Assembly: GCA_037176725.1 (NCBI GenBank)
Contig: JAZBRS010000049.1
Span: forward strand, 18,432,001-18,496,000
Reading direction: 5' to 3'
Length of the DNA stretch: 64,000 nt
From: Posidonia oceanica
Taxonomy: Eukaryota; Streptophyta; Magnoliopsida; Alismatales; Posidoniaceae
Position 1 is the first letter of the stretch; each line of letters starts with the position of its first letter. Below the pieces are notes generated by a model. It worked only from the letters and a program-made list of their open reading frames with translations. It was not told the DNA's origin and searched no databases. Of this stretch, positions 1 to 11,444 are shown piece by piece. A program made the position numbers and the translations under genes.

Positions 1-1032
1 TGATTTTTTTGGCCAGCAAGACACCATTCTTATGAGGGCCGCAAGTCCCTGCATGAATTTGGAGCATCAGTGTGTCGGCTTCCTTCTTGTGTACACAGTG
101 AAGGAGCATCTGATTGTAGGATATCCTATAAAGGTATCCTACTCCTAGCACATATCTCGACGCCAGACGCGCCAAAGTCTTCCTGTTGGCTGTTGAAGCA
201 CTGGGTGGAAGTCTGCTAGATTCCAGGAAGATCTTGATGTCAAGGTACCAAGGGAGTTGTTCTGAGGGGTTCGCCTCTTCAATGCTCATGTAGTGTGCAG
301 GCTGCTCTACACGTGTGACTGACACATCCATTGCATGGTCCCTTGATATGGAGAGCTAAGATGCTAAAGTTGCCAGCGCATCTGTATAGGCATTCTTGGC
401 TCTACTCATAAAGGTGAAATGGATCTCCTTGAACTCATCAATGAGTTTCAGAAGATACTCATGACATGGCACAAGCTTGGGGTCCTTGGTCTTCCACTCT
501 CCATTGACCTGAGAAATGATGAGCATCGCATCTCCAAATACTCACAGCTTTCGCACACCGTGGTCAAGTGCGACTTGAAGTCCCAGGATGCTGCCTCGTA
601 TTCCACTTCATTATTGGTGCACTCAAAGATCAATTTTCTCGCAAAAGGGATCCACTGACCCTGCGGCGATGCGAGAACTACACCAATGCCCTTGCCCCTC
701 TTGTTGATAGCACCATCAAAGTATAAATGCCAATGCTGCTCATCCTTGGGACCCTCTAGCACTGAGTCCTCCATGGTAAAAATGATGTCCTCATCAGGGA
801 ACTGTGTCTAGAGGGGCTGATACTCAGGTAGGGGTAAGTCAGCCAAGTAGTCTGCCATTGTCTGCCCCTCCATTGACTTCTGTGTTACGAAAGTAATGTC
901 GTATTGGGACAACAACACTTGCTACTTGATGCATCTGCCTATTGGTGCTGGCTTTTGGAAGAGGAATTTCATCGGATCATGCCGGCACAGAGGTAGGACA
1001 GGGTACGCTGCCTCAATCGCTGTGTGGCCCAG
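1..1032 (-). pseudogene. Tat/Ogre pol fragment (E1): archaeal-type RNase H and start of integrase
   Basis: Reading right to left, this continues the RNase H domain from 3348 (CRHDPMKFLFQKPAPIGR lies next to the insertion point), passes a linker with MADYLADLPLPEYQPL, and enters a second RNase H of the archaeal type with HLYFDGAINKRGKGIG and CTNNEVEYEA at about 775-590. It then runs through a DALATLAS-like stretch near 360-390 to the HAGTCGPH zinc-binding start of integrase at about 60-1. A second RNase H between the first one and integrase is a hallmark of the Tat lineage. A frame break follows EYEA at about 595 and there are stops (e.g. in the linker), so it is dead. The window starts inside the integrase. 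The homologous region of E3 is 22756-23640. Confidence 0.88.
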
Positions 1033-1221
1033 TGTAACACATGGGAATTCATTTCCTTGTAATTATGCTTGTTTAATGAATTCCTTGGCTTTGGTCAGGT
1101 GTTAGTGGCCTTGCGAGCCCCACTTGAGTTGTTGTGGGCCCCATCTGTGGTTTGTGTGGGTCTCCACCTGTATTATTGTGGTGGTTGGCGGGACAGACTG
1201 TGGTCTGGTCTCTGTGTTCTC

Positions 1222-1572
1222 TCTCCTTCTCTCCCTTCTTCTTCTCTCTCTCTCTCTCCCTCTCCCTCCTTCCCTCTCTCTCTCTCCTTCCTCCCCACCC
1301 CCTCATCCCCCTCCTCATGTGTCCTCTCCCTCCTCTTTTCCTCTCCCCCTCCTTCCCACGCGCGTGCACCCTCCTCCCCCGCGAGTGCGGACATCCTCCC
1401 CTCGCCCCTGGCTCGTGCCTGCTCCTCTCCTCCCTGTGCCCTAGCCCTAGCAGGCGGGCACCTCTCCCTCCTCCTCCCCCTCTCCCCACCTGTCTCTCCC
1501 CCTCCTTCCTTTCCCCTCCTCCTCCTTGCCCCCTTCCTCCCCCTCTCGTCCTCTCCTTCCTCTTCTTCTTCC
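1222..1572. repeat. CT-rich low-complexity tract inside solo LTR S1
   Basis: About 350 bp of almost pure pyrimidine on the plus strand with scattered CTCTCT and CCTCCT runs. It is open in several frames on both strands simply because it lacks TA-containing codons; none of these frames has a recognisable domain. Confidence 0.85.
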
Positions 1573-2929
1573 TCCACTAGTGGCTGTTGGTGGCCGTGGG
1601 TGGTGGCCGGTGTGCGGTGGCTGGCGGTGGTGCAGCGAGCGAGCTCTGGTCGTCATCTCGGTGGAGCGGCGTGCTCGGTGTGCGTGTGGATCGCTGGTGG
1701 ATGGAGGTTGTCCCTCTGTCCTAAGGTACACGCCTCACCCTAGGAGCCCTAATATTTAATTGTTGCCTTGCATGTGTCCCTTGCCATGTTTTGTATGTTA
1801 TATTTGAGTTTGGCAATTTTTAGGGATTTATATGCATTTAGGCGAATTTAATTGGCTTCAGTAAGCTATAGCTTGAATGTGGATTTTTGGCGGCTTCTTG
1901 AGCTGTGGGCTCAAGAATGCCTTGAAATTGATATGCTTGTGTTCCTTGGCATATATGTAATGTCATGGAAATGGTTTGGTAATTTTTAGAGATTTATTGT
2001 GGTTTTTGGCCGAATTTATGGCCCGAGCGGCTTAATTGACTAATTATTGGTTTTTCGGTGGATTCCAATGTTTTGGGCCTCAGATTGAGGCGATTGTGAT
2101 ATATTTGTGTTGCTCGAGCTGAGACGCTCGTTTGCATGTGTTGCGCGCTCGATTTGGCACAGATTTGATCGTGTTTTGGGGTTTTTATGGAAATTGACTT
2201 GAATATTGGATTTCCGGTGTTTTCGTGTGTTGCATGCCTCGGAATGCCATATCGAGGGTATGGTTGCATTCCTTGTTTTATTCCGTAGATTCCGGTATAT
2301 GGCACACTAGTTTTCGAGTTGGTTTCAGGCATTTGGGGTTTTAAGTCGGTTCTTTAAGTTTTCTGAACTAGCCTGGAATGGAGCCCTGTTGGTAGAACGG
2401 AGTCCCGTTTTTCCCTGGTCCGGAGCACCATTTTTGGAATAGAGCCCCATTTTCCCCTTGTCCGGAGCACTGTTTTTGGGCGGCGCCCCGTTTCCTGTAG
2501 TGAAACGGAGTGCTGGTCCAAAATGGAGCCCCGTTCCAATGCTGAGTTGTGAATCTCTGCCTTGATCCGGCACTCCGGTGAATTTCAGCATGCTGAATCA
2601 GGGGCTGAGTGTTTTCTCAGCAAATGTTTTCCAATGTGGTTTGCCCCGGTTGGTTTTTGGGCATCTTGTGCTTTAGCCCATGATATTTGATAAATGTTTT
2701 CAAAGAGATTTCTGAGGAAAATATGAATGGTTTGCAAATGGTTTTGCCGAGGTTTTCCGTGGCTGAAAACCTAGGACTTGTGTTGGCTGGACTGGGGGAT
2801 GCGACGGCATTCCTGGTGTGTCACACACTTCCCCTGGGTTGAGGTTTGGGGGTCGGGGTGCCGACCGTACCTAGCGGTATCGTAGCAATGGACTCGGGAG
2901 GTATGATACTCCTACGTAGTTGGGCATGA

Positions 2930-3070
2930 TACCCTAGTTGTTACAGGCACCGGAACTCGCCTAGTTTTGGGTGCTGGCTGAGCCTAGGGGTTGGAGCCTC
3001 TAGTGGTTCAGAGCACTAGTGCTGGCTGAGCCTAGGGGTTGGAACCTCCAGTGATTCGGAGCACTGAGTT
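2930..3070. repeat. Short tandem duplication in solo LTR S1
   Basis: The phrase GCTGGCTGAGCCTAGGGG followed by TTGGA(G/A)CCTC and a GAGCACT block appears twice in tandem, about 50 bp apart, near 2970-3065. It is part of the LTR and not a separate insertion. Confidence 0.7.
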
Positions 3071-3347
3071 GAGGTCACCGTATATTAGGCGTGCCCTATG
3101 GTTTGTCCTGAGTGAGGACAGCTTGCCTAGTTGGGGTGAGTAGCTTTCCCTAGTGGGGGATCGCTTTCGAGGCATCTCTAGTGACGAGATGCCAGGATGG
3201 ACACAGTCCTCCATAGGGCGGGTGTTCGTGGTAGTGCAGTGAGCTACAGGGGTGAGTCCCTGGCTACTGCTTGAGGCCAGATCGGTTGCTTGGCGCTTGG
3301 CAATACGATCAGTTGTGGTTTTGTTGGTAGCGACTCGGGCCGTTACA

Positions 3348-5877
3348 CCCAAACAAGGGATAGGTAGACCTTCTCAATGATGCTGTACTTGGCCTCACAG
3401 TCATTGATTTTCTTGCTGAGATAGTAGATGGCCCGCTCCTTACGACTTGGCTTGTCGTGCTGGCCCAAGACTGCACCCATAGAATGCTGAGTGGTGGAAA
3501 GATAGAGAAGCAGAGGTCTCCCCGGTGTGGGAGGAACCAAAACAATAGGCTTGACCAAGAGCTGCTTGATCTTGTCAAATGCAGACCGGCATTCGTCATT
3601 CCAACTGATCTGCACATTCTTCCGTAGGAGCTTGAAAATCGGCTCGCAAATAGGCGTGAGCTACGCTATGAACCGACTGATGTATTGTAGGCACCCCAAC
3701 AATCCTCTGACCTCTCTTTCAGTTGTAGGGGGAGGCATGTCAATGATTGCTCTAGCCTTGCTTGGGTCCACCTCAATCTCCCTTTGGATGATGATGTAGC
3801 CCAAGAGCTTCCCAGAAGAGACTCCGAACACACATTTGTTGGGGTTGAGGCGAAGCTTGTAGCGTTTAAGGCTGTCAAAGAGCTTTCTTAGGCAGGATAG
3901 GTGATCCTCGAACTCTTTGGACTTGGTGATCATATCGTCTACATAAACCTCGACCTCCTAGTGCATGAGGTCGTGGAATAACGCAATCATGGCTTGCTGA
4001 TAAGTCGCCCCTGCATTCTTGAGTCCAAAAGGCATCACTCAGTAGCAGAAGACTCCCCAAGGGGTGATCAAGGATGTCTTTTCCATAGCCACCTCTGCCA
4101 TTCTCATTTGGTTGTAGCCTGAGAAGTTGTCCATGAATGAAAGCATCTTGTGCCCCGCAGTATTGTCAACTAGGACATCAATGTGTGGCAGCGGGAAATC
4201 ATCCTTGGGAATTGCCTTGTTTAGGTCCCTGTAATCAATGCACATACGGACCCAACCATCCATCTTGGGTACTGGCATGACATTTGCAAGCCACTATGGG
4301 TACAGGACGACCTTGAGGAAATTGACATTGTGCTGCTTCACAATCTCCTCCTTGAGCTTCAATAGCCATTGCGGATGCCATCTTCTGAGTTTCTGCTTAA
4401 TTAGCTTTGCGTCCGGCTTAAGTGGCAATGTATGTACCCCTATCTCAACATCGAGGCCAACCATGTTATCATAACTCCAAGCGAATACGTGTGCATATTC
4501 CATGAGGAATGCAATGAATTCTGCTCTAGCATGGGGTGTAAACTTGGCTCTAATGCGGACCTCTTTGACCTCTTCGGCTGTGTCAATATTGATAACCTCC
4601 ATCTCCTCTTCAACCTGGAGGTTTGGCCCTTCTGGGTCGTCATCATAGGGGTGGAATTCAGGCATCACTTCTTCTTCTACGCCTACATCATCTGCTTGAT
4701 CATCCTCCTCTTCATACACAATAAGTTCCGAGAGGATCTCCTTCTTGAAAGTCAGATCAGTGACATCGAAGGAGAGGATGTGTTCGATGCTCTACCATTG
4801 ATGCTTTAAGATGGTCATGCTGACTCTAGTGTTCTTATATCGGCACTGCGTGACCTCTGCCCTAGCAATCTCCAGATCTACTGATTGACCAGGTCGCTCT
4901 GCTTCTACTACCTCTACTGTGTTTTTGTTTTTTTTCAAATTTTCTGTTTTTTTTGGATTTTTTGATGTATACACAGGTGATGTAGGAATCTGGTGGCTGT
5001 CCTTTTGCTAACTGCTGCCGCCTGGGTCACTGCCCGAACCTAAATCGGTGTTTTTTCTTTGACCCCCACCACACTTGAGGTGGGGCATGGGCTAAACATA
5101 CCATCTAGACCCGCCTCCCGACTGCAGATTGATCAACTCATCGGGTCTAGTGGGTGAAACCTCTGACTCTTCCAAGACCATGTTGGCTGGGTGGTCTTGT
5201 TGTTGGCCGGAACAATTAAGCTCGCATTCTATGAGCACTGCCTTTCCCTTCCTTAGTGCGTGCTACTTTGTGGCATCCTCTGCCAACACGGTGAGCTACT
5301 CTTGGAACAAAATCTCCAAGTCACCGAGCTGGCTGTCCATTTGTGCCTCTACAACTACTCCCTCATCCTCATCTAGAGCGAAATCAAGGTAGTAGGCTAT
5401 AGCTGCTTTTGGGGCCACATGTCCAGCTGTCTGGACCTCTCTGTCGATTTGATCTGTCTTTGTCACATGCTCCTCGTCTGAGTAGAAGTCCTCGATGCAA
5501 AACCACTCTTTTGTCGGTAGTGGGGATGTCTGGTACAGTGTTGGCTGTGTGAAAGTCTGACTCTAGTTGGGATCGAGGGTACCTGCGTTGATGAAGTTGG
5601 TAAGGTCCCGCAGAATGATCAGCTTCCGGTTCTTTAGGCGCGCGAATCCATCTTTGTAAGGCTGCCAATCGTAGCCAAGTCCTTCGTTGTCTCTCCTTTC
5701 CACTGCTGCGATGGGCTCGACGATCCCTTGGTCGAACCGCTCGAGTGGTGCTCCTTTCTCATAACCCCAATGGCGACATAAGTTCTTGACCATCAGAAGA
5801 AGGTTGCTATGAATGGTCAGATGGCTGACGCATTCGAAATCAGGGATAAAATTAACCGGCTCAAACTAGTTGACACG
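3348..5877 (-). pseudogene. Tat/Ogre pol fragment (E1): linker, reverse transcriptase, RNase H start
   Basis: One continuous minus-strand frame broken only by stops. From the N-side (5877): a pre-RT linker with VKNLCRHWGYEKG; an acidic stretch; FAWSYDNMVGLDVEIGVH; then reverse transcriptase with VRMCIDYRDLNKAIPKDDFP (about 4245-4190), LSFMDNFSGYNQ and the active-site YVDD (about 3934-3945). The thumb/connection follows (VRGLLGCLQYISRFIA), then RNase H with LLLYLSTTQHSMGAVL and YYLSKKINDCEAKYSIIEK. In-frame stops lie at 5563-5565, 4294-4296, 4039-4041, 3958-3960 and 3661-3663; several fit single C-to-T or G-to-A changes (for example CGA to TGA before VMPFGL). It is cut on the right by the E2 LTR and on the left by solo LTR S1. 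Confidence 0.93.
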
Positions 5878-8800
5878 TGTTGACACCCCATCTTGGCAGG
5901 CTTGGACTTTGGAGCCCTCCTAGTGATTGCTGGACTCAAACCCAAACTAAACCAAACCCTAACCCTCTTCTTTACCCTTCAAAACCAAGCAAACTTGACC
6001 TAAGCCTTTACCCCTCTTCCCAAACTCAAAACCTGACCAAAATCCATAGGAAAACCCACCAGCACCCACTTAGCAAACCTACCCAAGAACTTAGAAACTC
6101 TCAAACCTAGGCCATTCCCAAAAACCCTAGAAAACCTAGGTGAAACTACCCTTTTTCTACACCTTGAAACCCCTCCAAAACTTTCTTAGAATCAAACCAA
6201 AACCTCAGAACCAACACTAGAAACCCTAGACTACCCACCCACCAACTTTCATCCCATTCCAAGACCTTTAAGACCTTCATTTGCCCTAATTATCGTTTTC
6301 TCTCTCCAGGATTATCATTTTCTCTCTCCTCTATCTCTCCTGATTATCATCTCTCTTTTCATCCCCTTCTTGCCCTTTTGCCTGCCTGGCTGTGGGCCCT
6401 CTTTGTGCTTCTATTCCTTCTCTATCTTATTCCTATTTTTACTTTATTTTTAGCTTTTTCCCTGAATTTTAACAAAATCATTTTCCTCCAACTCATCTCT
6501 TTCCCTTTTATTTCTCCCTTCTTCCATTTCCTTCCTCCTTCTCTTTTCCTTTTCTTTCTTTTGCTAAAATCAATAAAAAGCCCTAAAAATCTATAAAACT
6601 CCCAAACATAAGAGAAACAAATCAGAACTCTAAGAAAAACAATTTAAAAACATTAAACAAACAATTAAAAACTTAAACCTAATTAAATCAAGCTAAAAAG
6701 AAAATCAAGCATGCAAACTAAAAAATGCAAAACAAACTAAAAGAAAATACTGTAAAATCAAAGAAAAAAATTGAAATAAAATCAAAAGCAACCTAAAGTG
6801 AAAACTCTATCAAAAGAATTAAAAAACAAACACTAAAAAGAAGTAAAACAATCAAAAACACTAGGATAAATAATTAATGAAAGAAAAAGCCTAACCTAAC
6901 AAACCTAAGGAAAAAAAACAACCTAAGGACTTAATTAAAAAGAAAATGAAGAACACATTAAAAAAAACTTAAAAAACACTTAATCAGACAAGAGAAACCC
7001 AATTAAAAAACATCAAGAAAAATCAACAAATAAAAATCAAAAACCTAATCCCAAAAGACTTAAGAAAAGAAAACCCTAAAAGACTAAAACTAAAAGCCCA
7101 AAACCCATTCCAATTAATACGAAAATAAATCCTAATTAATATCCTAAATGCTTAACAAGAAAAACACAATTTTAAGAACAATTTAAAAAAGACTTAACAA
7201 CACTTAATCAAGTGGAAAATGAATTAAAAAACAAAAGAAACCCTAAAACCCTAATCAAGCCCAAAACCCCTTTAAACCACACTAATTAACCTAAAAACAG
7301 TCATTAAAAAATGTAATCAAGACCCTAACCTACAACACAATCACACTAACATTTTGCTTATTTTTATTTTATTTTATTTTTCCTAATTTATTTCTCCCCT
7401 TTCTTCTCCTCCATTTCTCTTCCTCCTCATATCCTTTTTCCTTTTTCTCTCTGCTGGGCCCGTCAGCCCGTTTCCTTTTTTTTTTTTTTTTCTTTTTTTT
7501 TCAAATCCGCGGCCCAGCCCACGATGCAGCTCTCTTCTTCCTCCTTCCCTCCACACAGTACCTCCTCTTCCACCTTCTGCAACCGTCTGCCATTTTCAGT
7601 CCTCGTTTCCTCTACAGACACACCCTCTCACAGCCGGCCGCCCGTTGCAGCACTTCCTCTACCTTCGCTCCACCTTTCGGCGTTTACAGCCCCCTAGCCC
7701 ACGCCTCTCGCCAGCCTATTCCTCGTTGCCACAACAGCCAACTTCTTGCCGTTGCCGCCAATCTCCTGCAAACTTACCTTCCCAAGCCAGCCTCCTGCAA
7801 TGGCATTCGAGTGCTCCCGCTCGAACAAAACCCCTCCTCCTTCTTCCTCCTTCAGACAGCCTTTTGTCGTCCTGAGTGAGAGAGCAGCACCAGACCATCA
7901 GGAGAAGAGCAAACCTGAGAGAGCAATTCCACAACATTCTCCCCACCTGAAACGACCTCCTTTTTCCTCCTCTGCATCCTTCAATTCCCAGTGAGAAGAG
8001 CCCAAGAGAGAGCAGAGCTTGAGAGTCCTTGGCATCCCGGAGAGAGATCCCAATCCCAGAGCATTCCCACACCCAATCCTTCTCCTTTTCCCTCTGAAAT
8101 CCCCACCAGACCATCCTCTTCCTTTTCCAGCAACACAACACCCTTCCGAGCCTTCATCTCTCTCCCAATTGTTCCCCCAAACTCACCCAGCAACCCTGCA
8201 TCCTCTCTTCACCATTTCACTGCCATTCCACCATTGAATCCACCCCAGATCACCCGACAGTCCACTTGTAAACCCAACACAACCCACTCCGCAATTGCCT
8301 TCACCACAGCCCACTACTTCATCCCAGATTCCTCCCAGATAATCACCAAACCTCCACCTTCCAGAAACACTTAACCTTCAGCCCTCTCCCCTACCATAGA
8401 CTGAAAACTACACTACAAACACCTGTCCCAACTTCAGACCAGAAATCAGCCCAACTTCCAAATCTCCTCCACACTCTCCGGAACTGCAACCCAGCTATCC
8501 AGAAAGCCTCGCCGGACCTCCAGCAATCCTCCGGAAGGCTCCATCCAATCCGAGGAGCAGCGAACAGTCCCCCCGACCTCTGCCGGCCACTTGTGAACCC
8601 AAAAGTTTCAGATCTTCAGCTGAGCTCCGAAGCTTCTGTCCAACCGATTGGGAAGCACCGGAAGAACGTCCTGAAGCCGCTCCAGCCTTCGCGAGCAGCT
8701 GACGGCTACTGCAGCGACCGGACGAACGCCGCCGACCAGCTCTGGAACCACTGACGTCGGGAGGACACCTCAGACGTGGAAAAAGGTAGGTTCCACCTCC

Positions 8801-9259
8801 CTTAGCCTCCTCTTCCCCTCTGCTGCTTCTCCGCCTTTTAGAAATAAGCTTCCGGCCCTCCTGCTCCGATGCCAGCTCCGGTCAGGTCGTCTTCTCCGGC
8901 GGGCTTCCCCGGTCGTCGCATCGCTCCGGCCAGCGGAACGCGACTCTAGAGGTTGCCGCAGGACCGCACGAACCTCAGGAAGCTTCTCCAGCCCTCAGAA
9001 CGCAGCGTCGCTGCGTCGATCGCCGGGACGAAGCTCCTGAAGCTCTGCAGTGCTCCGGCGACCGTTCCAGTCCGTTCCAGGCCGCGTCGTCCTCCGCCGA
9101 TCGCCGCCCGATCTCCGTCAGCATCGGGAGCACCTCCCCCGCCGGACAGCACGTCTCCAGCACCCCTGTGCCGGTGGTCGCGGGCGCTGGCAGCTTGCTG
9201 CTACAGTGCCCACGACCGTCGGCTGTTTACTGTTCATTTATTTTTCCGTTTGTATGGTT

Positions 9260-9790
9260 TGCTAGTAAATATTGCATGTTTGGTCTAAGTTTTCATTATT
9301 TTGCGTTTCAGTCCTTATTTCATTTAATCTGCTGCATTTTTGAATTAAAATCATACTAAATTGCATTTTTGACCCTACATGATTTAAAAATGATACATAG
9401 GTCCTTTGCATCCCTTTAAAATCATGTAAAATGCCTGTTTTGCCCTTAAAATTACATTTTAGCTCCCATGTTTGCAAAATTGCACGTAGGCCCTCCACTT
9501 GCATTCCCAGACTCCCTAGAACCCTGTTTTCTGGAAATTTTGCACTTTAGCCCCTGATATTTCCAAAATTGCACTTTGATTTGCCATTGCTTTCAAAACT
9601 CCCCTAACGCATACCCCCTTTTTTAAAATTGCATTCTGAAGCCTATTCTTTGCAAAATTACCCTCAGACCCCTCCTGGCTTCAAAACCTGCCTGAAAGCC
9701 CCATGTTTTTCTAAACTTTGCATTTAAGCCCACCTTCCTTTTAAAAATGGCATTTGAACTCCTGTTTTTTCTAAAAATCCCTCTTGAGTC
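9260..9790 (+). repeat. Quasi-periodic TTGCAT/TAGGTCC zone in LTR-A
   Basis: Irregularly spaced phrases of the type TTTTAAAAT-TGCAT(T)-TTAGGCCC or TAGGTCC recur every 30-60 bp. The same zone is seen at 20270-21110, 28320-29150 (reverse), 43000-43920 (reverse, more regular) and 56870-57690. It is a character of LTR-A and is absent from LTR-B. Confidence 0.6.
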
Positions 9791-10544
9791 TTTTTTTGCT
9801 TTTTGCATGCATTTGCACTCATATAGTCTTGCATTCAGCACCTTTCGCACACACCAAAGTTCCCTTAGCTCCCATTCACCTGGGAGTACCCATTTGCACA
9901 CCCCTAGGACCTCCTGAACACTTAGATCTGTTCTTCTCCCCTGTTCTGGCCCTCCTGCCTTGAAGCTGCGACATCTTCCAATCCGGCCGTTGGATCTTCT
10001 CAAACAAGCTACCCAGACGACCGTAGCGAAGCGCTCTTTAGCATGGACCAAGCAGATTTCAGATCAGGCCCCAGGATTTCCAGGTATGTCCTCCTAAACC
10101 TCTGCATTGCATTCATTTGCATGCCATTTGCACTGTTTGCCTCGTTTTCGCTTTCTGTCTCTTTGAGCATGTAGAATAGGACCTCCTCTTCTTGTCTATC
10201 AACTCCAATCCCCGTTTCGCGTACTCTCGGGTATTTTGTGTTGTGTTTCCCCTGGATTCACCACTTAGTGCGACTTTCTTCCCCCTTCCGATCGCATCGC
10301 GAGCTTTGGGCAGCGTGCGAGACACATCGTGGAGCGGTTTAGTGGGAAACGGTCACAAAAAAGTGGTAATCCCTCCATTTGCTCACTTCTCCCCTTTGTA
10401 GGTCTTCACACCTACTCTATGTGGCCCTAAACAGCGTCTGTTCTCACACATGCGCTGTTTTACCTCTCCTTTAGCTTCTTCTGATCTTTTTCCCTGCATT
10501 TGCATTCGCATGGCTTTTCCGAGGTTTTATTTCGCTACTTTTGG

Positions 10545-10780
10545 CACCATTTTGCGTGCCCGCTCTCGTCTTTGGCACCGTTCTGCGTGCCTGCTGTACT
10601 TTTGCGTCGTTTTGCGCGCTCGCTTTCGCTTTTGGCACCGTTTCACGTGCCCGCTTCGCTTTTGGCACCGTTTTGCGTGCCGCCTCGCTCTTTTGCTCGT
10701 TTCGCGTGTCGATCTTGTCTTTTTGCACCGTTTCGCGTGCCATTCTCGTTTCTTGCCTCGTTTTGCGTGTTTTACGCCGT
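10545..10780 (+). repeat. 30-bp minisatellite in LTR-A (E2 copy)
   Basis: Imperfect units of about 30 bp with core TTTGGCACCGTTTTGCGTGC followed by a variable CTCG/TTCG tail. Corresponding arrays are at 21855-22060, 27075-27590 (reverse) and 58465-58700. Reading frames through it are open in several phases only because the unit lacks stops. Confidence 0.85.
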
Positions 10781-11069
10781 TTTCTCTTGCATGTCGCCTG
10801 CATTGCATGGTTTTCCCGTTGTTTTGCTTTTTCGCCTGCATTTGCATATAGGGCTGTGATGCTTACTGCCTGGAGTTCTCACGTGCCAGGTTTCGCCCGG
10901 TTCGGAACACGGACAGTGCGGCTGAGCACTTAGAGAGCACGTTTACTTCCCTGCTTTGCATTCTCTCCACTTAGAGCACACCTATGAGTATTCATTTAGG
11001 CATTCATAGGCACATAGGCATCCAGATCTGCATTTCCCTGCGTATGCGAGCGTAAGCCTAGAAAGACCG

Positions 11070-11118
11070 ATTCTCGGGCGTGTCGGGGGTGCCTAACACC
11101 TTCCCCGCACGTAACAGG
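11070..11118 (+). promoter_or_regulatory. Conserved U5 block with GGTG-CCTAA-CACC stem-loop
   Basis: The block ACCGATTCTCGGGCGTGTCG followed by GGGGTGCCTAACACCTTCCC can fold as GGTG/CACC around the loop CCTAA, extended by flanking G and C runs. It is present in every LTR-A and LTR-B copy here, about 330 bp before the LTR end. Solo LTR S3 ends immediately after it. A role (polyadenylation, packaging or reverse-transcription landmark) is inference. Confidence 0.5.
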
Positions 11119-11426
11119 AGTCCTTGCCCAGTCTTTTGGCCCGCAATGACCATATCACCCTTATCCTAGGCTAGAGTCATCTCATTTGCATTCATTTGCA
11201 TTTGTTTTCCTTTGCATTGCTTTGCTTTGCATTTCTTGCTTGGTTTTGCGTGTTAATCCACGCATTTCCCCCGATTTTCCTTGTCTTCTGCTAATAGACA
11301 TGGTGGCGACTCTGATTTGTCTTATCTTCCTCTTTTCTCCTCGATTTTAAGTGTTTTCGAGTTGAGCCTCTTCCTCGGATCAATCGCCGCTAATAGTAAG
11401 CCTGATTCCGATTGGGATTACTACAG

Positions 11427-11444
11427 TGGCGACTCCGCTGGGGA
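11427..11444 (+). other. Primer-binding site of E2
   Basis: TGGCGACTCCGCTGGGGA begins one base after the LTR end. Its reverse complement ends in TCGCCA, as expected for a tRNA 3' end; a tRNA-Arg primer is known for Ogre, so tRNA-Arg is the likely primer, but the tRNA was not checked. Confidence 0.8.

Larger units (their letters stand above)
1033..3347 (-). mobile_element. Solo LTR, probably Del/Tekay-type chromovirus (S1)
   Basis: Read on the minus strand it begins TGTAACGGCCCGAG and ends GTGTTACA, so the ends are a TGTAAC/GTTACA inverted repeat. It is flanked by CCCAG (1028-1032) and CCCAA (3348-3352), a 5-bp target duplication with one mismatch. Removing it restores the pol reading frame of E1: SLVW on one side and LGHTAIEAAYPV on the other. 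At 2315 bp without gag or pol it fits a solo LTR; the TGTAACG-CCCGAG start is typical of plant Del/Tekay LTRs, which is the basis of the clade call. It carries a CT-rich tract and a short direct duplication (GCTGGCTGAGCCTAGGGGTT) at about 2970-3040. Confidence 0.8.
5878..11425 (+). repeat. LTR-A, 5' LTR of E2 (5548 bp)
   Basis: Begins TGTTGACACCCCATCTTGGC and ends GGGATTACTACA, followed by G and the primer-binding site. Internal zones: AT-rich CCTAA/AAAACA-type sequence (5900-7350), a pyrimidine block around 7380-7600, a GC-rich block with many TCCGG/GCCGG motifs (8480-9230), a zone of TTGCAT plus TAGGTCC phrases (9260-9790), a 30-bp minisatellite (10545-10780), and the conserved U5 part (10850-11425). 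Ogre LTRs are known to reach this size. The 5' neighbour ACACG (5873-5877) should be one copy of its target duplication. Confidence 0.88.

Noticed and set aside
1069..1743. Plus-strand ORF of about 220 residues, very rich in Ser/Pro/Leu
   Set aside because: It runs through the CT-rich tract of solo LTR S1, where several frames on both strands are open; no domain and no start context.
7221..7260. Telomere-like CCCTAAA words
   Set aside because: Only isolated AAACCCTAA words in an AT-rich LTR zone, with no regular seven-base tandem array.
9230..9260. TATA box or transcription start of LTR-A
   Set aside because: Several TTTATTT/TATATA-like words exist throughout the AT-rich zones; sequence alone does not single one out in either LTR family.
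7644..9360. Possible host exon set in GC-rich Ser/Pro-coding ORFs of LTR-A
   Set aside because: The same segment recurs in each LTR-A copy (e.g. 18890-20240 and 55490-56750) with frames not conserved; it is U3 sequence of the LTR.
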